Counted from the stretch's first letter, positions 22,073 through 30,982 are shown. The stretch: DNA of 64,000 bases from Nocardia niwae NBRC 108934 = DSM 45340 (GCF_001613465.1 NZ_BDCK01000015.1:62001-126000); one strand, 5' to 3'. Program-made: numbers and translations. The notes: generated from the letters alone by a model not told the origin.

Positions 22073-23605
22073 TCACGTGTACCGCTGGCGGAGTTTGCCT
22101 TTGACCAGCTTCCCCGTGGGGGTTCGAGGCAGGTCGTCGGCGAAGTCGAAACTCCGTGGCACCTTGTAGTGGGCGATGCGGTCGCGCAGATAGTCGCGCA
22201 GCTCCGCCGCGAGGTCGGGGCCGGGTTCGACGCCCGGCGCCGGTTGGACGACGGCCTTGACGGATTCGCCCATCTCCTCGTCGGGCACGCCGATCACCGC
22301 CACGTCGAGCACCGCGGGATGCAGGGCGAGCGCGTCCTCCACTTCCTGCGGGTAGATGTTCACGCCGCCGGAGATGATCATGAAGGCCTTGCGGTCGGTG
22401 AGGAACAGATAACCGTCCTCGTCGACGTAGCCGATGTCGCCGGTGGTCGTCCAGGCCGGGTGGTCCGGGTGGACCGCCTCGGCCGTCTTCTCGGGGTCGT
22501 TGTGATAGGCGAAGGGAGCCGCGTCGCGTTCGAAGTAGATGGTGCCGATCTCCCCGGTGGGGAGTTCCGCGCCGTCGTCGCCGCACACCCGGATCGTTCC
22601 CAGGCCGGCGGTGCCGACCGAGCCCGGTTTGCGCAACCACTGCTCGCTGTCGATGAAGGTGGCGCCGTTGGCCTCCGTGGAGGCGTAGTACTCGTGCAGG
22701 ATCGGGCCCCACCAGTCGATCATCGCCCGCTTCACGTCGACCGGACACGGTGCGGCCGCGTGCACGGCCACCCGCAGGCTGGACACGTCGTAGCGGGCGC
22801 GGGCGGTCTCGTCCAGTTTCAGCATCCGTACGAACATGGTCGGCACCCACTGGCTGTGGGTCACCCGGTAGCGCTCGATGGCGGCCAACGCCTGTTCGGC
22901 GTCGAACTTCTCCATGATCACGAGCGTTCCGCCGAGCGCGTGGACCACGCCGCCGAAGCGCAGCGGCGCGGCGTGATAGAGCGGGGCGGGGGAGAGGTAG
23001 ACCGTGTCGGTGTCGAAACCGTAGAGCGGGCCGAAGATCGCGGTGTAGGCGTCGCCCGGCGCGTCGCCGACCTGCCGGTCCGGCAGGGGCTGTTCGATGC
23101 CTTTGGGACGCCCTGTGGTGCCCGAGGAATAGAGCATGTCCGCTCCGCGCGGCTGGTCCGGCAGGGGCTCGGGGGACGCGGCGGCCCGGGCGTCCTCGTA
23201 GGACTTGTAACCCTGCACCGGACCGTCGAAGGCAAGACGGATGTCGACCGCGGGGGTCTGCGCCACGATCTGCTCGGCGGCGTCGGCGAGACCGGCCGAC
23301 ACGATCAGGGCCCTGGCGCCACAGTCGTTGACGATGTAGGCGATCTCGCTCGGCGACAGATGCCGGTTGACGGCGGTGATGTAAAGCCCGGTTCGCAGTG
23401 CCGCCCAGTAGACCTCGTAGATCTTCGGGTCGTTTCCGGACAGCAGCGCCACGTGCTCGCCCTTGCGCAGCCCCGCGTCGTACAAGTGCCGGGCCAGTCG
23501 GACCGAGTTCTCCTCGAGTTCCCGATAGGTCAGACCTTCGCCGGTCTCGGCGCGAATGATAGCCGGTTTGTCAGGGAATCGGTCGACGTGTGCGCCGGGG
23601 TACAT
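22073..23605 (-). CDS. Acyl-CoA synthetase, FadD-like AMP ligase
   Basis: Activates a carboxylic acid to acyl-CoA through an acyl-AMP. The 510-residue protein has the AMP-binding P-loop SSGTTGRPKGIE, the YYASTEANG adenylate motif, TTGDIGYVDEDGYL and the catalytic Lys region PTGKLVKGK at the end. ATG 23605 was chosen for its GAGGAG ribosome-binding site; an upstream in-frame ATG at 23671 would add 22 unlike residues. With the nearby acyl-CoA dehydrogenase, sterol oxidase and monooxygenase it suggests lipid or sterol catabolism. Confidence 0.9.
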   Translation of the reverse strand: MYPGAHVDRFPDKPAIIRAETGEGLTYRELEENSVRLARHLYDAGLRKGEHVALLSGNDPKIYEVYWAALRTGLYITAVNRHLSPSEIAYIVNDCGARALIVSAGLADAAEQIVAQTPAVDIRLAFDGPVQGYKSYEDARAAASPEPLPDQPRGADMLYSSGTTGRPKGIEQPLPDRQVGDAPGDAYTAIFGPLYGFDTDTVYLSPAPLYHAAPLRFGGVVHALGGTLVIMEKFDAEQALAAIERYRVTHSQWVPTMFVRMLKLDETARARYDVSSLRVAVHAAAPCPVDVKRAMIDWWGPILHEYYASTEANGATFIDSEQWLRKPGSVGTAGLGTIRVCGDDGAELPTGEIGTIYFERDAAPFAYHNDPEKTAEAVHPDHPAWTTTGDIGYVDEDGYLFLTDRKAFMIISGGVNIYPQEVEDALALHPAVLDVAVIGVPDEEMGESVKAVVQPAPGVEPGPDLAAELRDYLRDRIAHYKVPRSFDFADDLPRTPTGKLVKGKLRQRYT

Positions 23606-23899
23606 GCGGCTCCTCGGTGGAACATGGCGGTCGATGCCCGGCCGCCCGGCCTGCGCGGGCTCCCTGGCCATCCGGCCACGCGCCGGCGTCCCCGGGGTCC
23701 CGCAGAGCGTTTGCTCTGGCGCCGACGATAGCTGAAAGTAAACGACGGTTCTGGTCTATTCGGCAGAATCGATGGCGCGGAACCGGGCGGACGCCGGAGT
23801 GCCGGGCAGCACGGTTTACATGGCTGTTCCGGCGACGGGAAGCCGAAGACCATGAATTCTCCCGGCGCACAGCGCTGGAACTCGGAATCGAATCCGGCC

Positions 23900-24301
23900 G
23901 AGAACCTGAGGGCCTCCACGGTCGAGTGGGTCTTCGACGCCACCGGCATGCACGACGGCGATCGCCGAAACGGGTACTGCCATCGCCGGTGGTCAGCGCG
24001 TCCTGGGATGTCGTACATCTGCGCAACGAGGATTTCATCGGCAGGGCGAAGGCATCGCTGCACCAGCACTATCCGGAGGCCCGGCACCGCGCAAGTGTTG
24101 CACAACAGGGTGATTCACCAGCCGCAGGCCAGTTTCCCCGCCCATCCCGGCTTCGAGTCGCCGCGGCTGAGCCAGACGACACCCATCCGAGAGCTCTTCC
24201 TCGCCGGCGACTGGACCAGGACCGAACTGCCGTCCACCATGGAGTCCGCGGCGGAGAGCGCCCGGCGAGCCGTCGGGGAGTACCTGACTGCCGCGAAGTG
24301 A
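23900..24301 (+). pseudogene. Decayed FAD-dependent desaturase/oxidase (HpnE-like) C-terminal remnant
   Basis: The C-terminal third of an amine-oxidase-type FAD enzyme, resembling hydroxysqualene dehydroxylase HpnE, is spread over two frames. VEWVFDATGMH reads in one frame near 23915-23950. VVSASWDVVHLRN and HYPEAR read in the next (23989 to about 24085). RVIHQPQASFPAHPGFE and TPIRELFLAGDWTRTELPSTME return to the first. At least two frameshifts and loss of the N-terminal FAD domain make it non-functional. The family match is by eye. Confidence 0.75.
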
Positions 24302-24424
24302 GCGGAATGTTTTGAGCGGCATGGTGGCTCGTCCGGCTGCGCCGTTCGGCGACCTCGGATGATTTCGTCGCGGTTATTCCACCCGAAGTGGGCAATACGG
24401 TTCATGGAGAGGTGAGAACCATGA

Positions 24425-24589
24425 GCTTTGTCCGAAGTGCTGACAGGTATCGATGGCGCCGCAACGGTCGCCGACAGCGCCTTGGGCCCCTGGCTGCTCA
24501 TCGCGGTGTCGCTCGGCCTGATGGCATTCGGCGTCCTGTCGTTCCTCCAGGCGAAATACCGGCGCACCTACGGTGGCGTCCCGGTGTAA
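24425..24589 (+). pseudogene. Remnant of a DUF1206 membrane protein
   Basis: The frame contains LTGIDGAA, then GPWLLIAVSLGLMAFGVLSF and KYRRTYGGVPV before TAA. This matches the last transmembrane repeat of DUF1206 proteins, which normally have about 270 residues and six helices. An in-frame stop at 24422-24424 cuts it off and only about 50 codons survive. It lies next to another remnant. Confidence 0.6.
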
Positions 24590-24827
24590 CCGGAGTGGCG
24601 TCTGCCCGTCGCCTCCTCATCCAGGTGCGCCGGCCATTCGCGCTCGACGCCTGGGCGGCGGAGTGCCACCGACATCGACTGGTGTCACGGCGTCGGCCTC
24701 GAGTCTGCGGACCCATCGCGGCATTGCTGTTGCCGGTAAGGGGGCGTAGCACGGCTGTCGGACCCGGCGGGAGCGGGGCTCGCGCCGTTGACCGAACACC
24801 AGGTCACCACCTGACCCCGATGTCGGA

Positions 24828-26570
24828 TCAGCCGTGTGTGTCGGCGGTCGGTGCGGAGCGGGTGGGCGGCCCTTTGATCTCGACGATCGGCAACCGCAGC
24901 GCCGCGGGGGCATCGGCCGGGACCGTCGGGTCGCGGGGCGGCACGGGTGCGATGCGCCGGTAGGGAGCGCCCGGCTCGGGACGCGGATCCGGCTCGCCCT
25001 TGTTCGGCCAGAGGGCAACCGCGCGTTCGGCCTGCGCGGTGATCGTGAGCGACGGGTTCACCCCGAGGTTGGCCGAGATGGTCGAGCCGTCGATGACGTG
25101 CAGTCCCCGGTATCCGTGCATCCGATGGTAGGGATCGACGACCCCGGTGTCCGGGGACTCCCCGATGACGCAGCCGCCGATGAAATGCCCGGTCATCGGG
25201 ATGTCGAACAGCGCGCTCCAGCCGGCACCCGGGATGCCGTCGATCTTGTCGGCGACCCGGTGCGCCACCTCGTGCCCGGCCGGAAGCCAGGTCGGGTTGG
25301 GTTCGCCCACACCCTGTTTGGTGGTCATCGTGCGGCCGAAGAGGCCGCGCTTGGTGTAGGTGGTGATGGAGTTGTCGACCGACTGCATCACCAGCAGCCC
25401 GATCATCTGTTCCGACCAGCCGCGCGGGTTCTGCAGATGGAGGGCGTCGCGGCCGAGCTCGCGCATCGTGCGTGCCCACAGGCGCAGCTTCGGCGTGCGC
25501 CCGTCCGGGTCGATCATGGCGGTGCCGATGAGACCGATCGCGTTGCTGCCCTTGCCGTAGCGCACCGGCTCGATGTGGGTGTCGTCGTCCGGGTGGATCG
25601 AGGAGGTGATCGCCACCCCTTTGGTGAAGTCGGAGTCCTTGCGGCGGCTGCGGACCGAGAGCAGTTCCTCGGAATTGGTGCGCGAGAGCTCGCCCAGCCG
25701 CGGCGAGATGTCCGGCAGTGAACCGCGATCACGGAGCCGGTGCAGCAGTTTCTGAGTGCCCAGTGCGGCCGCTGCGAAGACGACCTGCTCGGCCGTGAAC
25801 TTCCGGCGAGCCTTGCGCACCCAGCGGCCGGTGCGGACGGTGGCGATTTCGTAACCACCGCCGGGCAGGGGGCGCACATCGGTCACCGTGGTGAGCGCAT
25901 GCACCGTCGCACCGGCCTGCTCGGCGAGGTAGAGGTAGTTCTTGACCAGGGTGTTCTTGGCATTGTGGCGGCAACCGGTCATGCACTCGCCGCAGTGCGT
26001 GCAGGTGCTGCGGGCCGGTCCGACGCCGCCGAAGAACGGGTCGGCCACCTCCTGACCGGGGCGTGTCCCCTTGCCGCCGAACAGGACGCCGACGGGGGTG
26101 CTGCGGTAGGTCGCTCCGACGCCCATCTCCTCGGCGATCTCGGCCAGCACGCGGTCCGACGGCGTGGTCGCCGGGTTGGTCGTCACGCCGAGCATCCGCT
26201 TGGCCTGGTCGTAGTGCGGGGCGAGTTCTTCTTTCCAGTCGGTGATGTGGGCCCACTGGCGGTCCTGGTAGAACCGGTCCGGCGGCTCGTAGAGGGTGTT
26301 CGCGTAGACCAGCGAGCCACCGCCGACGCCCGCCCCCGCCATGATGAAGGTGTCCTTCAGCAGCGTCAGCCGCTGGATGCCGAAGCAGCCGAGGGCCGGA
26401 GCCCACAGGTACTTGCGCGCGTCCCAGGATGTTTCGGCGAATTCGTCGTCGGCGAAGCGCCTGCCCGCCTCGAGCACGCCCACCCGGTAACCCTTCTCGG
26501 TCAGGCGCAGCGCGGTCACGCTGCCGCCGAAGCCGGAACCGACGACCACCACGTCGTAGTCGAACGTCAT
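24828..26570 (-). CDS. ChoD-like FAD-dependent sterol (cholesterol) oxidase, GMC type
   Basis: The 580-residue flavoenzyme begins with the dinucleotide motif VVVVGSGFGGSV (7-18). It carries the ChoD-group cysteine signature CTHCGECMTGC followed by RHNAKNT, and the C-terminal GHFIGGCVIG and NPSLTITAQAERA segments of GMC oxidoreductases. Mycobacterial ChoD (Rv3409c) has nearly the same length. The true substrate may be a sterol or another secondary alcohol. A monooxygenase lies directly upstream on the same strand (50-base gap), so the two probably act in one pathway. Confidence 0.88.
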   Translation of the reverse strand: MTFDYDVVVVGSGFGGSVTALRLTEKGYRVGVLEAGRRFADDEFAETSWDARKYLWAPALGCFGIQRLTLLKDTFIMAGAGVGGGSLVYANTLYEPPDRFYQDRQWAHITDWKEELAPHYDQAKRMLGVTTNPATTPSDRVLAEIAEEMGVGATYRSTPVGVLFGGKGTRPGQEVADPFFGGVGPARSTCTHCGECMTGCRHNAKNTLVKNYLYLAEQAGATVHALTTVTDVRPLPGGGYEIATVRTGRWVRKARRKFTAEQVVFAAAALGTQKLLHRLRDRGSLPDISPRLGELSRTNSEELLSVRSRRKDSDFTKGVAITSSIHPDDDTHIEPVRYGKGSNAIGLIGTAMIDPDGRTPKLRLWARTMRELGRDALHLQNPRGWSEQMIGLLVMQSVDNSITTYTKRGLFGRTMTTKQGVGEPNPTWLPAGHEVAHRVADKIDGIPGAGWSALFDIPMTGHFIGGCVIGESPDTGVVDPYHRMHGYRGLHVIDGSTISANLGVNPSLTITAQAERAVALWPNKGEPDPRPEPGAPYRRIAPVPPRDPTVPADAPAALRLPIVEIKGPPTRSAPTADTHG

Positions 26571-26620
26571 CTGATCTCCACCACTTGTCGAAGTTGCTGC
26601 CGGGGACGAGGCGGGCCGGG

Positions 26621-28078
26621 TCACGAGACGAGCCTCGCGTCGAAGTCCGCGGGATCGAGCTTGCGCGTGTGCCACCGGTAGCTGGTGACGGTGCCCGGCC
26701 AGTTGTTGGTGATCCGCCCGGCCGCGTTGCGGTACCAGCTCGAGCAGAAGTTCCACGGCGTGCGGTCGAGGCGCTGTTGCAGCCGGTGATCGAAGCGGGC
26801 CTCGATGTCGGGACGCACCTCGAGTACGTGGCCCGGCCGCTCGGCGAGCCGCTGGACCGCCTGGCGGATGTAGCGGGCTTGCGATTCGATCATGTAGACG
26901 ATCGAACCGACGCCGAGGTTGGTGTTCGGGCCGTAGATCAGGAACAGGTTCGGGTAGCCGGGCACCGTGATGCCTTGGTACGCCCTGGCGCCCTGCGCCC
27001 ACTCGTCGGCCAGCTTGCGCCCGCCCCGTCCGGAGACCTGCATGGGCCAGAGGAATTCGGTCCCCTTGAAGCCCGTGCCGTAGACGATCGCGTCCACCTC
27101 GTGCAGCACGCCGTCGGCAGTGCGCACGCCCTCTGGGGTGACCTCGGTGATCGCAGTGGTCTCCACCGTCACGTTGGGCCGGGTGAGCGCGGGCAGGTAG
27201 TCGTTGGAGAACAGCGCCCGCTTGCAGCCGGCCGGGTAGTCCGGGGTCAGCTCGGCGCGCAGGTCCGGGTCCGCCACCTGGCGCCGAAGATGGCGCAGGC
27301 CGATCCGCGTCACCAGTTTGCGGATGATCGGCACGTCGACGATACCGAGGGCGAGGAACTCGCAGAACAGCCAGAACGCGAAGCGCTCGGTGAGGCGGGT
27401 CGGCGGCAGCAGCCGGAAGGCGCGATGGTGCCAGGCCTTGTACTCGACGTCCGGCTTCGGCATGATCCACGCCGCCGAGCGCTGGAACAGCGTCAGGTGC
27501 GCCACCGAAGGCGCGATCGCGGGCACGAACTGCACCGCGCTCGCGCCGGTGCCGATGACCGCCACCCGCTTGCCGGTCAAATCGGCCTGGTGATCCCACT
27601 CGGCGGAATGGAAGGCGGTACCGCGGAAGGTCTCCACCCCGGGGATGTCCGGCAGCGCTGGCCGCGAGAGCTGCCCGACCGCGGAGATCAGCACATCGCA
27701 GGTCAGCTGGGCGCCGTCGGCGGTGCGCACGGTCCAGCGTCCGGCGGCGTCGTCGAACTCCGCTTCGGTGACCTCGCTGCGGAACCGGATCTTGGGCAGC
27801 AGGTCGTGGTCGCGGGCGATGCCACGCAGGTAGGCGAGAATGTCCGGCTGCTGGGAGAACCGCTTCGGCCAATCGGTGCGCGGTGCGTACGAGTAGGAGT
27901 ACAGCGGCGAGGGGATGTCGCAGCCCGCGCCGGGATAGGTGTTCTCCCTCCAGACGCCGCCGACGTCCTCGGCTCGCTCCAGGATCGTGACATCGTCCAG
28001 GCCCGCCCGCTGGAGTTCCATCGCCATGCCGAGCCCCCCGAAACCGGTACCGATGATGACGATCGAAGGTGTGCTCAT
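26621..28078 (-). CDS. Flavin monooxygenase, Baeyer-Villiger type
   Basis: The 485-residue protein has the N-terminal FAD motif IVIIGTGFGGLG, the Baeyer-Villiger fingerprint FRGTAFHSAEW (pattern FxGxxxHxxxW) and the NADPH motif VIGTGASAVQ. Such enzymes insert oxygen next to a ketone to give an ester or lactone. ATG 28078 was chosen over an upstream ATG at 28120 because MSTPSIVIIGTG is the standard N-terminus. It shares orientation with the ChoD-like oxidase, whose ketone product could be its substrate (inference). Confidence 0.9.
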   Translation of the reverse strand: MSTPSIVIIGTGFGGLGMAMELQRAGLDDVTILERAEDVGGVWRENTYPGAGCDIPSPLYSYSYAPRTDWPKRFSQQPDILAYLRGIARDHDLLPKIRFRSEVTEAEFDDAAGRWTVRTADGAQLTCDVLISAVGQLSRPALPDIPGVETFRGTAFHSAEWDHQADLTGKRVAVIGTGASAVQFVPAIAPSVAHLTLFQRSAAWIMPKPDVEYKAWHHRAFRLLPPTRLTERFAFWLFCEFLALGIVDVPIIRKLVTRIGLRHLRRQVADPDLRAELTPDYPAGCKRALFSNDYLPALTRPNVTVETTAITEVTPEGVRTADGVLHEVDAIVYGTGFKGTEFLWPMQVSGRGGRKLADEWAQGARAYQGITVPGYPNLFLIYGPNTNLGVGSIVYMIESQARYIRQAVQRLAERPGHVLEVRPDIEARFDHRLQQRLDRTPWNFCSSWYRNAAGRITNNWPGTVTSYRWHTRKLDPADFDARLVS

Positions 28079-28129
28079 GGTGACGACGCTATGGCCTGGA
28101 CAGAGATCGCCGTCAAACACTCGAGGTCA

Positions 28130-28440
28130 GAAAATCAATACTTTCGGCCAAATCGTCGGTACGGCGCCATCACGCTGACCTCGAACGACAGAACGCCGTA
28201 GCCGATCGGCAGGGTGCCGCCCGCGATACGGACGATCGACCCGTCGCCCTCCGTCGCGACGCGGCGGAAATATGCCCGGCTCGGCCGCGCGCAGGCAGTA
28301 GTTCTGCTCGCCGGCCCCACACGGCGGGCACATCCCGCAGCTCCACGGGCCGTAGACGGCGACCGCGTCACCTACCGAGTGGCACACGCCCGCCGCCGAG
28401 ATCTTCAGCAGGGACACAGACGCCGCTTCGACGCGCACCC
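28130..28440 (-). pseudogene. Zinc-dependent alcohol dehydrogenase remnant
   Basis: On the minus strand, LLKISAAGVCHS (the start of an MDR alcohol dehydrogenase) runs straight into VGDAVAVYGPWSCG and CPPCGAGEQNYC, losing about 50 codons in between. A further deletion and frame change lead to GGTLPIGYGVLSFEVSVMAPY. Zinc ligands and the Rossmann domain are incomplete. It directly follows the small gene ending at 28441. Confidence 0.8.
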
Positions 28441-28800
28441 CTATCCGAAGGAGCTCACGTTGTTCACTTGGTTCGACTGCGTATACCCGCTCTGCACGTA
28501 CTCGATGCTGAACCCGCCGGAACTGTCCCAGGTGATCGGCGTCGATTCGGTGCCGACATTGGTCATCCACAAGATGTAGATCTCATGTCCGGCCTCGTAT
28601 TCCGAGCTGGTCTGGCCCGGAGCCAGGACGAACAGTGATTTGGGCTTGTCCCATTCCTGCCGGTAGACCGACACGTATACGTCCGTGTCGTTGTACAGCT
28701 TGTACCAGCCGGGCGAGCTGCGGTCGACGGGTTGCCGCTGTTCGGTCAACGAGGACAAAGACACGGTCTTGCGCTTGGTCTGCATGCCGGTATCGGTCAT
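28441..28800 (-). CDS. Small protein of unknown function, 119 residues
   Basis: Not recognised. The start at 28800 is set by GGGAG seven bases upstream. After a polar N-terminus the sequence is rich in aromatic and beta-forming residues (WYKLYNDTDVYVSVYRQEW, EIYILWMTNVG, GFSIEYVQSGYT) and ends in an Asn/Ser tail, suggesting an all-beta fold. No signal peptide or membrane segment. It is divergent from a ricin-fold small protein across 380 bases and sits between gene remnants, so it may be a recent or accessory acquisition. Confidence 0.65.
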   Translation of the reverse strand: MTDTGMQTKRKTVSLSSLTEQRQPVDRSSPGWYKLYNDTDVYVSVYRQEWDKPKSLFVLAPGQTSSEYEAGHEIYILWMTNVGTESTPITWDSSGGFSIEYVQSGYTQSNQVNNVSSFG

Positions 28801-29180
28801 CGGTCGTCTCCCTTCAGGGGTGCGCTCGGCGCACGGGGAATCGAGGCGCGCCCCTCGCCGAATTGCAGCGGAGATCGCGCCGCTTCGTGGTGCGGATCGG
28901 TCACCGGAGCAGAACGTGTTGTGGCTCTTCGGACGCTCGCACGGTGGCAGCATATGAATACGCCCCCGGCGCTTCCCTCACCTCTTTCGGATGAATTACC
29001 GCGGAGCGGAGTCGTTTGATCGCAATCAGGATCCAGTCGACGGAATTCGCTTCGGCGTCCGGCCGATTCTGCTGTACTCGCTCTCGGCGATTCGCCGTGG
29101 AGGAAGACTACGAGATCAGGGCAGCGTCACCGCCGGTGTCGCGCTGGGTAGCGGTGCGCTCACACAGTGAGGACGAGACC
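28801..29180. other. Divergent promoter region between two small genes
   Basis: About 380 bases with no gene I can support. The part from about 28945 to 29060 is less GC-rich than the surroundings and is where promoters for both genes would be expected. Confidence 0.4.
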
Positions 29181-29573
29181 ATGACTACCAAATATCAGAT
29201 CATCAATTACGACACCGGACAGGCCCTCGGGGTCGACGGCCACGGGGATAGTGTGACCTTGCAGCAACGTGCGCCCGAGGATGCCGCCCAGTTGTGGAAC
29301 GTACTGGTCAATGCCGAAGAGGATGACTTGGACATCGTCAACACGAAAACCGGCGGTTATCTCTCGGCCACCGGTTCGAATGGCCAACTGATGTGTGGCG
29401 CCGAGCGTTTCGGCTGGGATCTGCCCGAGTTCCCCGAGATATCCCCGATCGCCACCAGTGATGACAGATCCGTAATCGGCATCTACTTCAACAATCGACC
29501 ACAGTTGATGCCCAACCTGACGCCCGATCATGAACGCGACAATGAGAGGTGGATATTCCATCAGGTGTTGTAG
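29181..29573 (+). CDS. Ricin-type beta-trefoil-like small protein
   Basis: A 130-residue protein starting MTTKYQIINYDTGQALGVDG. The N-terminal repeat has the beta-trefoil signature: YxIxNxxTGxxL, LQQR and QLWNV, a QxW-type motif. A second copy begins at LDIVNTKTGGYLSA, and a third is weaker, ending NERWIFH. The fold usually binds sugars. There is no signal peptide, so the protein looks cytoplasmic unless exported otherwise. ATG 29181 follows GTGAGGACGAG. Function unknown. Confidence 0.7.
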   Translation: MTTKYQIINYDTGQALGVDGHGDSVTLQQRAPEDAAQLWNVLVNAEEDDLDIVNTKTGGYLSATGSNGQLMCGAERFGWDLPEFPEISPIATSDDRSVIGIYFNNRPQLMPNLTPDHERDNERWIFHQVL

Positions 29574-29788
29574 CAAGCCACCGTCTCGAACATCCCCGGA
29601 CGCGTTCGCGCGGATTCCAAAATCGGCATGCGGCCCTCGCGCCCCAGCGTCGCAACGGTAAACCTTCTCGTCGATGTCAAGGCAAGACCCCGCGCGGTGG
29701 GACCGTCGTCGCGCCTCGATCCGGCCGTAGGCGAGGCCGGGTCATCCGGGTGCCACGAGCGATCCCGAGCGGGGTCGTTCGCAAGACT
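29574..29788. other. Noncoding region downstream of the ricin-like gene
   Basis: Roughly 215 bases with no supported gene. It continues into the oxidoreductase remnant on the opposite strand and may contain further unrecognisable decay products. Confidence 0.4.
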
Positions 29789-29970
29789 TCAGCCCAGGTG
29801 GGCGCCTGCTGCCTTCGCGATTTCATCGAGGGCACGCACTGTCTCCGATTCCGGGGCGCCGGCAGGCCGAAGAGCAAGCGCTGCGCTCCGGCCTCGGCAT
29901 AGCCGTCGATCAGTGCCGGATCGGTCGCCACAAACGCGACGGTCACCGGCAGGCCGCTGCCGCGCAGCGG
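29789..29970 (-). pseudogene. Luciferase-like (LLM) F420/flavin oxidoreductase C-terminal remnant
   Basis: Minus-strand frames read GLPVTVAFVATDPALIDGYAEAG and QRLLFGLP, then after a frameshift PAGAPESETVRALDEIAKAAG before a stop. This is the typical C-terminus of LLM-class oxidoreductases (a VTVFG...YAEAGVDRVLFGLP...LRALDELA pattern known for the family). Only about 60 codons remain, in two frames. Confidence 0.7.
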
Positions 29971-30078
29971 GGACGAGGAGCAGTGGCGGTACGCACGAAC
30001 GATCGCCTCCAGCGGAGTCGCTGGCCGGAGCACACGCTGACCGCGTTCGTTCCCTTCGCTCGGTTGTCGCCATCGGCG

Positions 30079-30966
30079 TCACTCGCCCGGGAACAGGTGG
30101 GTGCGGAGGAATTCGATCTGGTCGGTGACGACGTCTTCGACAGCCGGTGGGTGATACACCGTGAAATGGTCGGCGTCATAGTGTTCGAGTGTGCCCTGGG
30201 GGACAGCGGCGGCGACCTTCTCGGCGATCGCCGGATCGATGAGGTTCTCCCGGTCGCAGGCGCACACCAGTAGCGGGCACCGGACGCGGGGCGCTCGGGA
30301 GGCGGCGTTGTAGAACAGCATGCCCAGCCCGGAGGCGGCGGTGATGCGGTTGTCGAACCGGTATTCGGAGGGAGTGACCGACAGCCAGCCTTCCAGCGCG
30401 CCAGGCTGATCGACGAAGGCCCGTTCGCCCGGCCGCCCGACGATCGGCACGTACCTGCGAGGCAATCGCAGCGCGGCGCGGATCAGGTCGGAGGTGATCG
30501 GTGCGGTGAACCGGGCCAGGTGGCGTACTCCGGCCCGGGAGACGACCGCTCGCCCGCTGAAGACGGGGCACTGCACGACCGCGGCGGCGAGATCGTCATG
30601 GCGAGCCGCGGCGGTCAGAACGTGGCTGGCGCCGAACGACGTTCCCCACAGCGCGATTCGGCCGCCATCGATCTCGGGCCGGGCGCGAGTGAACGCGAGG
30701 GCCGCGTCGACGTCCGCGGCATAGCGTCGCTGGCTGATCATTTGACGGGGCCGCCCTCCCGATTCGCCCAGATGGCGAAAGTCGAACGCCACCACGGCGA
30801 TTCCGGCCTCGGAGAACCACTTCTCGTACTGGCCGAGCATCATCTCGTGCGTTGCTCCGCCGCCGTGGACGAGCACGACGGCCGGGTGGGGGCCCGGACC
30901 CGCAGGCAGGGTCAGCCACGCGGCGCACGTGTCGCGGCCGGACGGGAAGGATGTGCGGACGGTCAT
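30079..30966 (-). CDS. Alpha/beta hydrolase (dienelactone hydrolase/acyl-transferase-like)
   Basis: The 295-residue hydrolase has VVLVHGGGATHEM, DFRHLGESGG and the nucleophile elbow GTSFGASH, with the Asp in CACDRENLIDP and the His in YDADHFTVY. ATG 30966 is preferred (GGAG five bases upstream) to the ATG at 30969. It is divergent from a TetR regulator, and two copies of one palindrome lie between them, so the hydrolase is almost certainly that regulator's target. Substrate unknown. Confidence 0.87.
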   Translation of the reverse strand: MTVRTSFPSGRDTCAAWLTLPAGPGPHPAVVLVHGGGATHEMMLGQYEKWFSEAGIAVVAFDFRHLGESGGRPRQMISQRRYAADVDAALAFTRARPEIDGGRIALWGTSFGASHVLTAAARHDDLAAAVVQCPVFSGRAVVSRAGVRHLARFTAPITSDLIRAALRLPRRYVPIVGRPGERAFVDQPGALEGWLSVTPSEYRFDNRITAASGLGMLFYNAASRAPRVRCPLLVCACDRENLIDPAIAEKVAAAVPQGTLEHYDADHFTVYHPPAVEDVVTDQIEFLRTHLFPGE

Positions 30967-30982
30967 CATCACTCCATTCAGG

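Noticed and set aside
26570..27872. A long minus-strand open frame continuous with the ChoD-like gene, suggesting a 1014-residue fusion
   Set aside because: The upstream part overlaps the Baeyer-Villiger monooxygenase in another frame, is Arg/Pro/Ala-rich with no family motif, and the oxidase has its own normal ATG at 26570.
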